64,000 nucleotides of DNA from Candidatus Nitrotoga sp. MKT. GTDB lineage: Bacteria; Pseudomonadota; Gammaproteobacteria; Burkholderiales; Gallionellaceae. The notes beneath the pieces are model-generated. The model did not search any database. It was given only the letters and a program-made list of their open reading frames with translations, and had not been told where the DNA came from. The DNA lies in contig QFXH01000005.1 in assembly GCA_003402345.1 (NCBI GenBank), positions 124,001 through 188,000 of the forward strand, in the 5' to 3' direction. The position numbers were made by a program, and so were the translations under genes. Below, piece after piece: positions 9,023-18,845 of the stretch; within the stretch, counting starts at the first letter, position 1, and every line of letters starts with the position of its first letter.

Positions 9023-9813
9023 TTTACCCAGACAGCAAGATCGTGCTCGAAGTACGCGGGTTATGTGCGACCGTGAATGGTACCGAAATTCTAAAAGGAT
9101 TGGATCTAACGGTAAGGCGCGGCGAAGTGCATGCAATTATGGGGCCAAATGGCTCGGGTAAGAGCACCTTTTCCAAGATACTCGCGGGCCATTCAGCTTA
9201 TGAAGTTACGGGAGGCTCCGTGATGTTCGAAGGGCAGAACTTGTTTGATTTGGCTCCTGAAGAACGCGCACGTGCCGGCGTGTTCCTTGCTTTCCAGTAT
9301 CCGATTGAAATACCCGGTGTTATCAACAGCCAGTTTCTGCGTCTTACTTACAATACCGTACAGACCCATCGTGGCAAAGAAGAGCTCGACCCGCTTGAGT
9401 TTGATGACTATGTGCGCGAAAAGATGAAGTTACTCGAAATGAGTCCTGATTTTCTTGAACGTAGCGTAAACGAAGGCTTTTCCGGGGGCGAAAAAAAGCG
9501 CAATGAAATATTGCAAATGGCAATGTTGGATCCACGCTTGGCGATTTTAGATGAGACCGATTCCGGCCTCGACATTGACGCACTCAGGATCGTCGCCAAT
9601 GGCGTCAACCAGCTTGCCAACAAAGATAATGCGATCGTGCTGGTAACGCACTATCAGCGCCTGTTGAACTATATCGTGCCTGATTACGTACATGTGATGG
9701 AAGCAGGCCGCATCATCAAGACTGGTGGCAAAGAGCTTGCATTAGAACTCGAATCCCGTGGCTATGACTGGGTCGGAGTCGAGCACAAGGCTGTAGCGGG
9801 GGCGGTGGCATGA
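9019..9813 (+). CDS. sufC: Fe-S assembly ATPase SufC
   Basis: ABC-type ATPase of the SufBC2D complex (264 residues). Walker A is GPNGSGKST, the signature region [11 protein letters not shown], and Walker [17 protein letters not shown], the typical SufC form with [11 protein letters not shown] turnover drives the conformational change of SufB/SufD needed for cluster assembly or iron entry. It overlaps sufB by 4 nt upstream and sufD by 4 nt downstream. Confidence 0.97.
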   Translation: MIYPDSKIVLEVRGLCATVNGTEILKGLDLTVRRGEVHAIMGPNGSGKSTFSKILAGHSAYEVTGGSVMFEGQNLFDLAPEERARAGVFLAFQYPIEIPGVINSQFLRLTYNTVQTHRGKEELDPLEFDDYVREKMKLLEMSPDFLERSVNEGFSGGEKKRNEILQMAMLDPRLAILDETDSGLDIDALRIVANGVNQLANKDNAIVLVTHYQRLLNYIVPDYVHVMEAGRIIKTGGKELALELESRGYDWVGVEHKAVAGAVA

Positions 9814-11117
9814 GTGCAACCGGCACAATTAATGCGGGTTATCTGGAAACCCTGCTGGCAGGGCAGCCGCAATTGCCTACAAGTCCGTTGGCATGGCTTA
9901 ATGCGCTGCGCGCCGAGGCAGTCGACCGCGTCGGTGTTCTGACGGTACCCACCCTGCGCGACGAAGAATGGCGTTTTACCGATATTTCGCAGCTCACCAA
10001 GATGCCATTCCACCCGGTGCGCACAACCATTAGTCTCCAGGCCGCAGACATAGAGCGCTTTTATATCGAGGAAGCGACTACTCGGCTAGTATTTGTCGAT
10101 GGCGTCTATGCTCCCCAGTTGTCAAGTGGCATTGCAGGCAGTGGTGTAACGGTTGTCAATCTGGAAGCTGGATTTGCTGCGCACGCAGCAACAATCGAGC
10201 CATATCTGGGGCGTCTTACAGAATTTCGTGACAATGTATTTGCGGCCCTTAATACTGCATTTCTGCATGACGCGGCATTGGTCGTTGTGCCACGTGACAT
10301 CGCAGTTAAGGTACCGGTACACCTGCTATTCATTGCGACACAAAAGGATGTCGTAAGTTATCCACGTTGCCTGTTGCTGGCCGAGTCCGGTAGCGCAGTG
10401 ACAGTGATTGAGGATTATGTTTCATTGCAAGAAGATGCCTATTTCACCAATGCGGTGGCCGAAATCGCATTACTCGATAATGCGCGCGTCAACCATATAC
10501 GGGTGCAGCGTGAAGGCGCGAAGGCATTTCATATTGCAAACTGCGCGGTATCACTGGCACGTGCCAGTAATTATCAGTCAGTGAGTGTTGCGTTTGGCGC
10601 GCGTATTTCACGTTATAACTTGAATGTACAGTTAGCTGAGGAAGCCGAATGTGCGGTTGACGGATTGGCGTTAATTTCGGGGCGTCAGTTGGCCGATACA
10701 CATACCTGCATCGACCATGCAATGCCGCACGCAGTAAGTCATCAGATGCACAAATGTATCGTCGGCGGTGGTGCACATGCGGTATTCAACGGCAAAATTA
10801 TGGTACGTCAAGGTGCGCAACGTACTGACTCCAGACAGTCTAGCCGCAACCTGCTATTAACCAATAAAGCTCACGTTGACACCAAGCCGCAACTTGAAAT
10901 TTTCGCGGATGACGTGAAGTGCACACATGGCGCGACCATCGGCCAGCTCGATAGCGAAGAAGTGTTTTATTTGCAGAGTCGCGGTTTGTCCGATACGGCG
11001 GCGCGGAACATGCTGACTTACGCGTTTGGGGCTGAGATCATCGAGCGCATACCTATTTCGTCACTCAAATGCCAGCTTGAAAAAACCGTACTCGAACAGA
11101 CCGCGACCCAGCTATGA
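9810..11117 (+). CDS. sufD: Fe-S assembly protein SufD
   Basis: 435 residues. The C-terminal SufBD beta-helix includes [22 protein letters not shown], containing the His that corresponds to E. coli SufD His360 at the SufB-SufD interface. The N-terminal region (about 1-150) is the variable helical part ([12 protein letters not shown] is typical). SufD pairs with SufB and helps iron acquisition. It is joined to sufC and sufS by ATGA overlaps. Confidence 0.96.
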   Translation: MSATGTINAGYLETLLAGQPQLPTSPLAWLNALRAEAVDRVGVLTVPTLRDEEWRFTDISQLTKMPFHPVRTTISLQAADIERFYIEEATTRLVFVDGVYAPQLSSGIAGSGVTVVNLEAGFAAHAATIEPYLGRLTEFRDNVFAALNTAFLHDAALVVVPRDIAVKVPVHLLFIATQKDVVSYPRCLLLAESGSAVTVIEDYVSLQEDAYFTNAVAEIALLDNARVNHIRVQREGAKAFHIANCAVSLARASNYQSVSVAFGARISRYNLNVQLAEEAECAVDGLALISGRQLADTHTCIDHAMPHAVSHQMHKCIVGGGAHAVFNGKIMVRQGAQRTDSRQSSRNLLLTNKAHVDTKPQLEIFADDVKCTHGATIGQLDSEEVFYLQSRGLSDTAARNMLTYAFGAEIIERIPISSLKCQLEKTVLEQTATQL

Positions 11118-12373
11118 GCGCAAATCAGACTACACAAAAAATTCGATCGACGTCCGTCTTCGATGTTGAGCGTATTCGCGCTGATTTTCCAATCCTGAAA
11201 CTGAAGGTCAACGATAAACCGTTGGTATACCTTGATAACGCCGCCTCGAGCCAGATGCCCCAGCAGGTGATTGATCGCCTTGTGTACTACCAGACAAAAC
11301 AGCATGCCAATATTCATCGTGGAGTGCATTATCTGTCAGAGGTTGCGACTTCCGAATTTGAAGAGGCGCGACGCAAGTTACAGCGCTTCATCAATGCAAA
11401 AGAAGATCGCGAAGTCATTTTTACCAGTGGCACTACCGAAGCGATCAATCTGGTGATGCATGGCTATGGCCGTAAATTTATCGGGGCTGGAGACGAAATT
11501 ATTCTGACCACGCTTGAGCATCACGCAAACATTGTGCCGTGGCAAATGCTGGCTGAAGAAAAGGGCGCAAAGATTCGTGTGGTACCGATTAACGATGCGG
11601 GTGAATTGCTGATCGATGAATATGAGAAATTATTTAACGATCGCACCAAATTTGTTGGAGTAACACATGTCTCCAACGCGCTTGGTTCCATTAACCCTAT
11701 CAAAGAAATGATTGCGTTTGCACACGCGCGTGGCGTGCCGGTGCTGGTTGATGGCGCGCAGGCAGCGCCGCACACCAAGATTGATGTGCAAGATTTGAAT
11801 TGTGATTTTTACGCATTCTCAGGCCACAAGCTGTGCGGGCCAACCGGCATCGGCATTCTTTATGGCCGCGCCGCACTTCTGGAAAGCATGCAGCCATTCA
11901 AGGGTGGTGGCGACATGATTTTATCGGTGACGTTCGAAAAAACCACTTACAACACCATTCCGCATAAATTCGAAGCCGGTACTCCGCCAATTTCTGCGGC
12001 AATCGGGCTTGGCGCGGCAGTCGATTACTTGTCGGCAATTGGCATGGATGCAATAGCGGCACATGAGCTTGATCTTCTAAAGTATGCAACCGGGCAAATA
12101 AGTTCCATAGCGGGTGTGCGCGTTATGGGCACCGCCGAGCATAAAGCGGCAGTATTGTCTTTTGCCGTGGATGGTGTGCATCCGCATGATATTGGCACAC
12201 TGCTCAACCAGGAAGGTATCGCTGTGCGTACCGGGCATCATTGCGCACAGCCAGTTATGCAACGTTTGCACGTCCCTGCCACTTCGCGCGCATCGTTTGC
12301 GTTCTACAACACCATGGATGAAGTCGATGCGCTAATCGCCGGCATCCGTACCGTACAGAAAATATTTACATAA
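11114..12373 (+). CDS. sufS: Cysteine desulfurase SufS (group II, PLP-dependent)
   Basis: 419 residues. The PLP lysine is Lys239 in FSGHKLCGPTG. The persulfide cysteine is Cys377 in RTGHHCAQP, the short loop typical of group II SufS/CsdA enzymes. It releases alanine from cysteine and passes sulfur on, here most plausibly to the SufU-like protein encoded next, since no sufE is present in the block. The stop overlaps the sufU start (TAATG). A second, group I desulfurase is encoded at 15135. Confidence 0.96.
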   Translation: MSANQTTQKIRSTSVFDVERIRADFPILKLKVNDKPLVYLDNAASSQMPQQVIDRLVYYQTKQHANIHRGVHYLSEVATSEFEEARRKLQRFINAKEDREVIFTSGTTEAINLVMHGYGRKFIGAGDEIILTTLEHHANIVPWQMLAEEKGAKIRVVPINDAGELLIDEYEKLFNDRTKFVGVTHVSNALGSINPIKEMIAFAHARGVPVLVDGAQAAPHTKIDVQDLNCDFYAFSGHKLCGPTGIGILYGRAALLESMQPFKGGGDMILSVTFEKTTYNTIPHKFEAGTPPISAAIGLGAAVDYLSAIGMDAIAAHELDLLKYATGQISSIAGVRVMGTAEHKAAVLSFAVDGVHPHDIGTLLNQEGIAVRTGHHCAQPVMQRLHVPATSRASFAFYNTMDEVDALIAGIRTVQKIFT

Positions 12374-12858
12374 TGGCTGACTATAAATCTCTCTATCAGG
12401 AGGTGATCCTCGATCACAATAAAAAGCCGCGTAACTACGGCACGATTGAACACCCCAGCCATCATGCTGTGGGGCACAATCCCCTGTGTGGTGACCACAT
12501 CACCGTGGATGTTGTCGTTGATGAGGGCCGTATCAACAACATTGCATTTCAGGGTGAATCTTGCGCAATCTGCAAAGCATCTGCGTCGATGATGACCACT
12601 TCAGTCAAGGGCAAGACACGTGAGGAGGCGGAAACGCTGATCCAGGAGTTTCTTGCCATGGCTACGGGCAAACTTTCCCATGAAAATTGCCCCCACATTG
12701 GCAGGCTTGCCGTATTCGCTGGAGTGAGCGATTTGCCTACGCGTGTCAAATGCGCAATTCTGCCGTGGCATACGCTAAATGGTGCATTTAATGCAGTAGC
12801 GTCCACCTCGACCGAAGCGGAAGAAGATCCAATGCATGCCCCGATCGGTGATGCCTGA
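12373..12858 (+). CDS. sufU: SufU-type zinc-binding sulfur acceptor / scaffold-like protein
   Basis: 161 residues of the IscU/SufU fold. Ligand residues are Cys39 and Asp41 (NPLCGDH), Cys64 (ESCAICKAS) and Cys127 (RVKCAILPW). Spacing matches SufU, including the SufU-type insertion before the last cysteine and the lack of the IscU LPPVK chaperone motif. In Firmicutes, SufU accepts sulfur from SufS in place of SufE. An odd point is Cys67, which makes CxxC where SufU usually reads CAIS. It is coupled to sufS by a 1-nt overlap. Confidence 0.9.
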   Translation: MADYKSLYQEVILDHNKKPRNYGTIEHPSHHAVGHNPLCGDHITVDVVVDEGRINNIAFQGESCAICKASASMMTTSVKGKTREEAETLIQEFLAMATGKLSHENCPHIGRLAVFAGVSDLPTRVKCAILPWHTLNGAFNAVASTSTEAEEDPMHAPIGDA

Positions 12859-13068
12859 GAATAATTAAAAACGAGTTTTATATCGGGAACGAGTTTGTCG
12901 GCGGTTCCAGTGTGCCCAAAATTCTCAAGTAAGGTGACATGTAAAACTTGCTACAAGTAATACAGTCATAAGAGGGGAGGCTTGGCCAAGCGGTTATTTA
13001 TAGCAACCTATTGCTTACAGGATTGCCAAAGGCGTTAAAAGTAAGGCCTTAATTTTTAAGGGATAGAA
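12859..13068. other. Intergenic region sufU-nfu with small palindromes
   Basis: Holds a 12-bp palindrome GCTTGGCCAAGC at 12980-12991, and CCTTAA/TTAAGG (47 to 61 of the 13000s) just before the nfu start. The latter could affect ribosome access. No gene or clear promoter was found. Confidence 0.3.
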
Positions 13069-13629
13069 ATGCCAAAAATTGCTGAAATAGAAGACACGCC
13101 TAATCCAAACGCAGTGAAATTCATGCTCAAGGAGCCATTAACATGGGGAATATCACACTCCTACGATAATGCCGAAGAGGCCAAGTCCGATACCCTTGCT
13201 TCCGCGTTATTTGATATCGAGCATGTAACCAATGTGTTCTACGTTGATAGCTGCCTAACGGTTACGCAGGATGGTAAAGCCCATTGGCCCCAGTTGGCGC
13301 GCTTAATTGCCGTACCACTCCGCGAGGCGCCCGCAGCGGATGCATCTTCGGAAGCCTTGGTTGCGGCCGCGGCCGTCGCAATTGCTGGCCTCAGCCCAGA
13401 GGATCAGGTGCGCTTTGATAAGATCAATGCGATGCTTGACGAAAAGATCCGCCCCTACCTGCGAAGTGACGGCGGAGACCTGCATGTAATCGGTTTCTCC
13501 GGTAACTTTCTCAGCGTGCATCTTCAAGGCGCGTGCGGTTCATGCCCGAGTTCGACATCGGCCACGCTCATCAGTATCACGAGCCTACTTCGAACGATTG
13601 AACCGGATATAGAAGTCCTGTCCGTGTAG
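13069..13629 (+). CDS. nfu: Nfu-type Fe-S cluster carrier protein
   Basis: 186 residues. Residues about 4-85 form an Nfu N-terminal domain (EDTPNPNAVKFML). About 115-186 is a NifU C-terminal domain with the cluster-binding CxxC, CGSCP at 156-160. An alanine-rich linker (86-110) separates them. Nfu proteins carry [4Fe-4S] clusters to client enzymes. It lies 210 bp after sufU in the same direction and ends 113 bp before the rhodanese gene, so it fits the Fe-S block. Confidence 0.92.
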   Translation: MPKIAEIEDTPNPNAVKFMLKEPLTWGISHSYDNAEEAKSDTLASALFDIEHVTNVFYVDSCLTVTQDGKAHWPQLARLIAVPLREAPAADASSEALVAAAAVAIAGLSPEDQVRFDKINAMLDEKIRPYLRSDGGDLHVIGFSGNFLSVHLQGACGSCPSSTSATLISITSLLRTIEPDIEVLSV

Positions 13630-13742
13630 TTGTAATTTGATGTTGGTATAAAGCCGATAAACGGACACGATAACTTTAAGAACATATTTAAATAGAGTCG
13701 GATGATGATATTTCATCCGCGAATGAATGGTCGCCACTATAT

Positions 13743-14066
13743 ATGCAAACTTTAACTGCCCCCGATTTAGCCGCATGGCTTTCGGATAAAACGCGAAATC
13801 AACCAGTATTGCTCGACGTGCGTGAGCCATGGGAATTTCAAACCTGTCACATTGACGGAGCGTTGACGATGCCGATGAATACCATTCCTGACAGGCTGTC
13901 GGAGTTAGGTGCGGAGCAACCAATTGTCTGCATTTGCCATCACGGTATGCGCAGTATGCAGATTGCGGTTTTTTTAGAACAGAATGGTTTTACTCAAGTT
14001 AGCAACTTGACAGGTGGCATCCATGCTTGGGCTCAGCAAGTCGATAGCACAATGCCAACCTATTAA
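13743..14066 (+). CDS. Single-domain rhodanese-like sulfurtransferase
   Basis: 107 residues forming one rhodanese domain. LLDVREPWEF (residues 23-32) is the CH2A-type motif. The active-site loop starts at Cys65 in CICHHGMRS, a hydrophobic/basic loop of the GlpE/YgaP type. It would carry persulfide sulfur between donors and acceptors in the cytoplasm. Its position between nfu and a Rieske protein in a block with two cysteine desulfurases suggests a role in sulfur relay for cluster assembly. The exact partner is unknown. Confidence 0.85.
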   Translation: MQTLTAPDLAAWLSDKTRNQPVLLDVREPWEFQTCHIDGALTMPMNTIPDRLSELGAEQPIVCICHHGMRSMQIAVFLEQNGFTQVSNLTGGIHAWAQQVDSTMPTY

Positions 14067-14187
14067 CAATATTGGTTGCTTTGGGAGAATAACTTGCGGC
14101 AATATCATTTATGCATTCAAAACTCGCCACATAACTTAGTATCAAGCATGAGACCAGTGCATAGGAATAATTAAAAATGGAATTGGA

Positions 14188-14508
14188 ATGAGCAACTGGG
14201 TGACGGTTGCGCGAGTCGGTGAACTCGCGCCAGGCGAGTGGCGAGTGGTGGATGTGGATGGCGCGCAGGCCGTGGTATTCAATCTCGAAGGTCAATATTA
14301 TGCCATTGAGGACGTCTGCACTCATGATTCTGGCCGGCTTACGGGTGGCACGGTCGAAGGTGACCAGATCATTTGCCCGCGCCACGGCGCACGTTTCTGC
14401 ATACGCACTGGCGAGGCATTGACTGCACCTGCTTATGAACCGACTGCTACCTTCCCCGTGCGCATTGAAAACGACGATATTCAAGTACGCGACAATCGCT
14501 GGGATTGA
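14188..14508 (+). CDS. Small Rieske-type [2Fe-2S] ferredoxin
   Basis: 106 residues with both Rieske ligand boxes, CTH (Cys44-x-His46) and CPRHG (Cys63-x-x-His66), and no other domain or signal peptide. It resembles the soluble Rieske ferredoxins of dioxygenase systems and NirD-like proteins. In this Fe-S block no adrenodoxin-type Fdx is present. It could supply electrons for cluster assembly or serve another redox partner; this is inference from context. It lies in line with folE, 41 bp downstream. Confidence 0.88.
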   Translation: MSNWVTVARVGELAPGEWRVVDVDGAQAVVFNLEGQYYAIEDVCTHDSGRLTGGTVEGDQIICPRHGARFCIRTGEALTAPAYEPTATFPVRIENDDIQVRDNRWD

Positions 14509-14549
14509 TTTAAGTCTTATAAAGGCCAACATTGACAGGTAAAGTACAG

Positions 14550-15116
14550 ATGTCAGAACAACAGTTTACCGAGCAAGATTGGCGTCGGCTTCTGATAAGT
14601 TTGGGGGAAGACCCCAATAGAGCCGGCTTGGTTGAAACACCGTCCCGTCTTGTCACTGCCTGGAAGCACTGGACTTCTGGATATACCCAAGATCCGGCAG
14701 AACTTCTAAAAGTGTTTGAGGATGGAGCGGAAGATTACAACGAGCTTATCGTGATACGGGGCATTCCTGTTTATAGTCATTGCGAGCATCATCTGGCGCC
14801 TTTCTTTGGCAAAGCCACGATCGGCTATGTTCCTAATGGAAAAATAGTGGGCTTGTCTAAGCTGACGCGTTTGGTTAATTGTTTTGCCAGGCGGTTACAG
14901 GTACAAGAACGGCTCACTATTCAAATTGCCAACGCCTTGATGACGCATCTGGAACCGAAAGCGGCGGGCGTGGTGATTCGCTGTCGGCACATGTGCATGG
15001 AAAGCCGTGGCATTAGTACCGAGGGAGAAGAAACCGTTACGTCAGCTATGCTCGGCGAACTTCAACCCAATCTGGCATTGCGCACGGAATTTCTTGCTTT
15101 AGCGCGTGAGGCATAA
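14550..15116 (+). CDS. folE: GTP cyclohydrolase I FolE
   Basis: Converts GTP to 7,8-dihydroneopterin triphosphate for folate synthesis. The 188-residue protein has the zinc and catalytic residues Cys78 and His80-His81 (SHCEHHLAPFFG) and Cys149 (RCRHMCMESRG). I chose the ATG at 14550 rather than an in-frame TTG six codons upstream. No classic ribosome site is obvious for either. Its place between a Rieske protein and iscS is unusual, since the reaction has no known link to cluster assembly. It may simply share transcription. Confidence 0.95.
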   Translation: MSEQQFTEQDWRRLLISLGEDPNRAGLVETPSRLVTAWKHWTSGYTQDPAELLKVFEDGAEDYNELIVIRGIPVYSHCEHHLAPFFGKATIGYVPNGKIVGLSKLTRLVNCFARRLQVQERLTIQIANALMTHLEPKAAGVVIRCRHMCMESRGISTEGEETVTSAMLGELQPNLALRTEFLALAREA

Positions 15117-15134
15117 TTTGAATCCAAAATCAAA

Positions 15135-16289
15135 ATGAGTCTGCATCTCCCAATTTACCTGGACTATTCAGCCACTACGCCCATTGATTCACGTGTTGCT
15201 GAGGCGATGATTCCCTATTTAACCGAAAAATTCGGTAACCCGGCAAGCCCCCATATCTATGGTCAGGTGGCGGAGGAGGCGGTGGAACGCGCGCGTGAGC
15301 AGGTTGCGGCACTGGTAAACGCTGACCCCAAAGAAATCATCTGGACTTCGGGTGCGACCGAGTCCAACAATCTGGCGCTGAAGGGCGCGGCACAGTTCTA
15401 CCAGAATAAGGGCAAGCACATTGTCACGATGAAAATCGAGCATAAGGCGGTACTCGATACCGTGTGCGAACTGGAGCGGCAAGGATTTTCTGCGACTTAC
15501 CTCGATTCTGAACCGAATGGCTTGCTCGATCTGGATAAATTAAAGGCGGCATTGCGTCCTGATACCATCATCGTTTCGGTAATGTATGTCAACAACGAAA
15601 TTGGTGTGATTCAGGACATTGCAGCGATCGGTGAAATATGCCGTGAGCGTGGCATTCTGTTCCATGTTGATGCGGCGCAGGCTACCGGAAAAATAGTGAT
15701 CGATTTGTTGCGCTTAAAAGTTGACCTGATGTCATTTTCCGCACATAAAACTTACGGTCCGAAAGGCATCGGTGCGCTGTACGTGCGGCGCAAGCCACGA
15801 GTTCGTCTGGAAGCACAGATGCATGGTGGTGGGCATGAACGCGGCATGCGTTCAGGCACCTTGGCGACACACCAGATTGTTGGCATGGGCGAAGCGTTTC
15901 GCATAGCGCAACAGGAAATGACAACAGAAAACGAACGCATCCGTACGCTACGTGACAGCCTGTGGCGTGGCCTGTCCAGCATAGGAGACGTGTACCTGAA
16001 CGGCGATCTTGGACAGCGCGTAGCGCATAACCTGAATGTCAGTTTCAATAATGTGGATGGTGACTCGCTGACCAAGGCGATTGCCGATATTGCGGTATCC
16101 AGCGGGTCTGCCTGTACTTCGGCAAGTCTGGAGCCGTCTTATGTGCTACGTGGTTTGGGACGCAGCGATGCATTGGCACGCAGTTCGATTCGGTTCACTG
16201 TGGGGCGCTTTACCACGGAGGAGGAAGTGAATTTCACGATAGAGCTGTTGAAAAATACAATCAGTAAGTTGCGTGATGAAAATTTATAA
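15135..16289 (+). CDS. iscS: Cysteine desulfurase, group I IscS-like, lacking the C-terminal tail
   Basis: 384 residues, very close to IscS throughout. The PLP lysine is Lys205 ([11 protein letters not shown]) and the catalytic Cys327 sits on the long loop [21 protein letters not shown]. It stops at KLRDENL, about 20 residues short of E. coli IscS. The E. coli protein there continues with the conserved C-terminal segment that takes part in IscU docking. With no iscU, hscA, hscB or fdx nearby, the enzyme may serve tRNA thiolation, other sulfur pathways or the SUF proteins. The dsbB start overlaps its 3' end by 14 nt. Confidence 0.93.
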   Translation: MSLHLPIYLDYSATTPIDSRVAEAMIPYLTEKFGNPASPHIYGQVAEEAVERAREQVAALVNADPKEIIWTSGATESNNLALKGAAQFYQNKGKHIVTMKIEHKAVLDTVCELERQGFSATYLDSEPNGLLDLDKLKAALRPDTIIVSVMYVNNEIGVIQDIAAIGEICRERGILFHVDAAQATGKIVIDLLRLKVDLMSFSAHKTYGPKGIGALYVRRKPRVRLEAQMHGGGHERGMRSGTLATHQIVGMGEAFRIAQQEMTTENERIRTLRDSLWRGLSSIGDVYLNGDLGQRVAHNLNVSFNNVDGDSLTKAIADIAVSSGSACTSASLEPSYVLRGLGRSDALARSSIRFTVGRFTTEEEVNFTIELLKNTISKLRDENL

Positions 16290-16788
16290 TCTGTGGCGCA
16301 CCCTTTCAAACCGCTGGCTATATCTGGCCGGGACGTTGGTTATCGCCGGGGTGTTTGGTACAGCGCTCTATTTGCAATATGTCCTGCATCAGGAGCCTTG
16401 TCCCTTATGCATGATCCAGCGCGTCATCTTCATTGCTATGCTAGTTCTGTTTGCTATTGCCACGCTGCATAACCCTAAACGCAGTGGTACGAAAGTGTAT
16501 GGCGCATTGATAGTTTTATTGGCGGTGAGTGGTGTGAGTACGGCTAGTCGCCATATATGGCTTCAGCATTTGCCCAAAGACCAAGTGCCTGCCTGCGGTC
16601 CAGGCCTGGAGTACATGCTGGGAAACTTCCCTATGGCAGAAGTGTGGCAGGAACTCATGCACGGCTCCGGTGAATGTGCCGCCAAAGGTTGGACTTTCCT
16701 TGGCTTGGGCATCCCAGAATGGTCCCTGTTTTTGTATGTACTTTTGGGTGCGTGGGCGGTGATGATCGCACGTAGAAAGCCTATCTAA
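16276..16788 (+). CDS. dsbB: Disulfide bond formation protein DsbB
   Basis: Inner-membrane quinone-linked oxidase that reoxidises DsbA. The 170 residues predict four membrane helices. The two periplasmic cysteine pairs are Cys42-Cys45 ([10 protein letters not shown]) and Cys107/Cys134. The ATG at 16276 overlaps the end of iscS; a GTG one codon earlier is also possible. The overlap implies translational coupling with the desulfurase. A DsbA-like protein is encoded at 46255-46881. Confidence 0.94.
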   Translation: MKIYNLWRTLSNRWLYLAGTLVIAGVFGTALYLQYVLHQEPCPLCMIQRVIFIAMLVLFAIATLHNPKRSGTKVYGALIVLLAVSGVSTASRHIWLQHLPKDQVPACGPGLEYMLGNFPMAEVWQELMHGSGECAAKGWTFLGLGIPEWSLFLYVLLGAWAVMIARRKPI

Positions 16789-16927
16789 CGCCTCTTGCCA
16801 ATAATGCTGGCATACCTGCATCGGACAGTTAAATATTCGTGCATCCATTACTTTTGTTAAGTATTTGTTGCTAAGTATTTGCTAGTATTTTTTAACTTTT
16901 TATCAAAATAAACTAAAGGAACCAAAA

Positions 16928-17410
16928 ATGTCAAAACAATGGACAACCCCCCCTGCAATGTTGATTGACCCTAGTAAAAAATACACAGCTACCGTGGCAA
17001 CTGAGCGCGGGAACATTACAATCGAGCTTTATCCGCAGCATGCTCCTAAGACTGTGAACAATTTTGTTTTCCTGGCGCGTGAAGGTTTTTACGATGGCCT
17101 CATCTTCCACCGCGTGATCAGGGATTTTATGATCCAGGGCGGCGACCCCACGGGTAGCGGACGAGGCGGGCCAGGCTACAAATTTGAAGATGAAACCAGT
17201 GGCAACCCGCTCAAACATGGCACCGGATATCTTTCCATGGCCAACTCCGGTCCCAACAGCAATGGTAGCCAATTCTTTATTACCCACAGTCCCCAGCCTC
17301 ATTTGGATGGCAAGCACACGGTTTTTGGCAAAGTTATCGAAGGCATGGATGTGGTCAACGCCATTAGTCAAGGCGATGTGATGACCAAGGTGGAAATTAG
17401 CGAAGAGTAA
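16928..17410 (+). CDS. ppiB: Peptidyl-prolyl cis-trans isomerase, cyclophilin type (PpiB)
   Basis: 160 residues with the cyclophilin core: [38 protein letters not shown] and [11 protein letters not shown]. No signal peptide, so it is cytoplasmic. About 18 residues precede the core start ([13 protein letters not shown]). An AAAGGA ribosome site lies just upstream of the ATG. It catalyses proline isomerisation during folding. It is the last gene of the rightward series that began at iscR, 139 bp after dsbB, and is convergent with the sulfotransferase cassette. Confidence 0.95.
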   Translation: MSKQWTTPPAMLIDPSKKYTATVATERGNITIELYPQHAPKTVNNFVFLAREGFYDGLIFHRVIRDFMIQGGDPTGSGRGGPGYKFEDETSGNPLKHGTGYLSMANSGPNSNGSQFFITHSPQPHLDGKHTVFGKVIEGMDVVNAISQGDVMTKVEISEE

Positions 17411-17639
17411 AGTATGGGAGGAGCGACGGGGAATTGAAACTTGACTACTTGTTGCCAATTCAACTCTGACCTTGGGAATAAGCGAAATGCAGAATCCGTC
17501 ATGGTTTTGACGATGGAAATTGGATTAGCGACGGGGTGTGAGGCGAAGTGTGTTCGACTTGTACAGTTAAATTTCCTATCCGTAATTTAGTATTTTTTGG
17601 AGCTTTGGCGCGCAGCTAGAGCCCAATGGCCTCATCCGA

Positions 17640-18845
17640 TCACACCAAAATCCCCACCAGCATTGCCATACTTAGAAAAAATAAAGCGCCCGCCGTTATC
17701 CATTTGAGATTGCCACAAAACAACTGCCCACGCATTTGACGGATGATGGCAGCGGCTTTTACTGCTGACAAACCGGGGTAGGGCTGCCAGTTCGCGTCAT
17801 CGTGCGGCAGCGCTTCCGAAAAAAGTGGCGTCTCGGCCCTGTGCAAATATTGCCGTGCGATTCCGGCGTTGCCTTCTGCATGGTCAAGCAATAGCCGACG
17901 GCGCTGTGCTGGCGATAGCCAGGCCGCGATTGTGCTGTCCTGTTCTGCCGCTACGTCCGGACTGAGCGCGGTCGTCGCGTCGAGTATCTGTGCACGGCGT
18001 AGCAGTGGCCAGCCTAACCAGCGACGCCGATGCAGATGCCGGATCAGTTCCACTTGATCACGTCCCGGCGTGGCGTTGACCGATTCCCGCTCCGGCGCTG
18101 GCGCCATCCAATCAGATGGAATCGTTTGCTGCAAAGCGCACTCAAAAAAGTCGGCCACGATGCCAGTTGGCATGGCGGCGCGCTCATACGGACGCACCAC
18201 CATCGCGCCCGGGCCGAATTCAGCCGCCCAGCAAGCCAGCAGACGGTATGTATCCAGCCTGGGAGCAAAAGTGCGCGCGAAAGTTTTAAATTCGATGGAC
18301 GGATCGCTGCTGCCTTTGACGTACTGCACGTAATGCGCGCCCAGCAGGTGGTCCTGACGACGGATATATGCGATTACGACAGGCTGATATTGAAATGCCT
18401 GAACCAGTCCAGACAGAATTTTCACCCCGGCCGCCAAACAGTCCATGTCCAGATCAATCTGGTGTGCGGTTTGCATGTCGAACAAATCCTCGGCTGACAT
18501 GATGATGGTATCGGCACCGATGCGGCGACGCTCATCCTCAATCGCATCAAACATGGCGCGCGAGCAATCGTAAGGACGACAAATAGCACGTTGCTTGTGC
18601 CAATAATGCCGCGCCGCGTCTATCTGTCCGCAAGCTTGCAAGGCTTCATGGCGCAGCAAGGCAAACAGGCGGTAGTGGCTGACCCGGTACGCGCGCACCT
18701 TTTGATACACGGTTTGATCGACAGGATACAAAATGCCGCGTTGCGCCAGAGCAGTGCTGTGCAGGTGCAAAAATGACTGTAGCGCTTTCGATCCGGTTTT
18801 GTGCTGGCCAATGTGAAAAACGATTTTCACTCTTGCTACAGTCAT
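17640..18845 (-). CDS. Sulfotransferase-like protein with C-terminal membrane helix
   Basis: 401 residues from the ATG at 18845. That start overlaps the methyltransferase stop as ATGA and was preferred to an upstream in-frame start at 18893. Residues 9-23 (VFHIGQHKTGSKALQ) match the HIGxxKTGTT phosphate-binding motif of PAPS-dependent sulfotransferases. A hydrophobic segment near the C-terminus (GALFFLSMAMLVGILV) could anchor it in the membrane. It is the last gene of a cassette with a glycosyltransferase and a methyltransferase, suggesting decoration of a surface glycan. The fold is well indicated; the acceptor is unknown, and a non-sulfating P-loop relative cannot be excluded. Confidence 0.65.
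   Translation of the reverse strand: MTVARVKIVFHIGQHKTGSKALQSFLHLHSTALAQRGILYPVDQTVYQKVRAYRVSHYRLFALLRHEALQACGQIDAARHYWHKQRAICRPYDCSRAMFDAIEDERRRIGADTIIMSAEDLFDMQTAHQIDLDMDCLAAGVKILSGLVQAFQYQPVVIAYIRRQDHLLGAHYVQYVKGSSDPSIEFKTFARTFAPRLDTYRLLACWAAEFGPGAMVVRPYERAAMPTGIVADFFECALQQTIPSDWMAPAPERESVNATPGRDQVELIRHLHRRRWLGWPLLRRAQILDATTALSPDVAAEQDSTIAAWLSPAQRRRLLLDHAEGNAGIARQYLHRAETPLFSEALPHDDANWQPYPGLSAVKAAAIIRQMRGQLFCGNLKWITAGALFFLSMAMLVGILV

Noticed and set aside
12971-13060. tRNA-like sequence (GGAGG-CTTGGCCAAGCGGTT)
   Set aside because: Only a D-arm-like stretch is present. There is no anticodon arm or TTCRA loop at the right distance. A palindrome explains the likeness.
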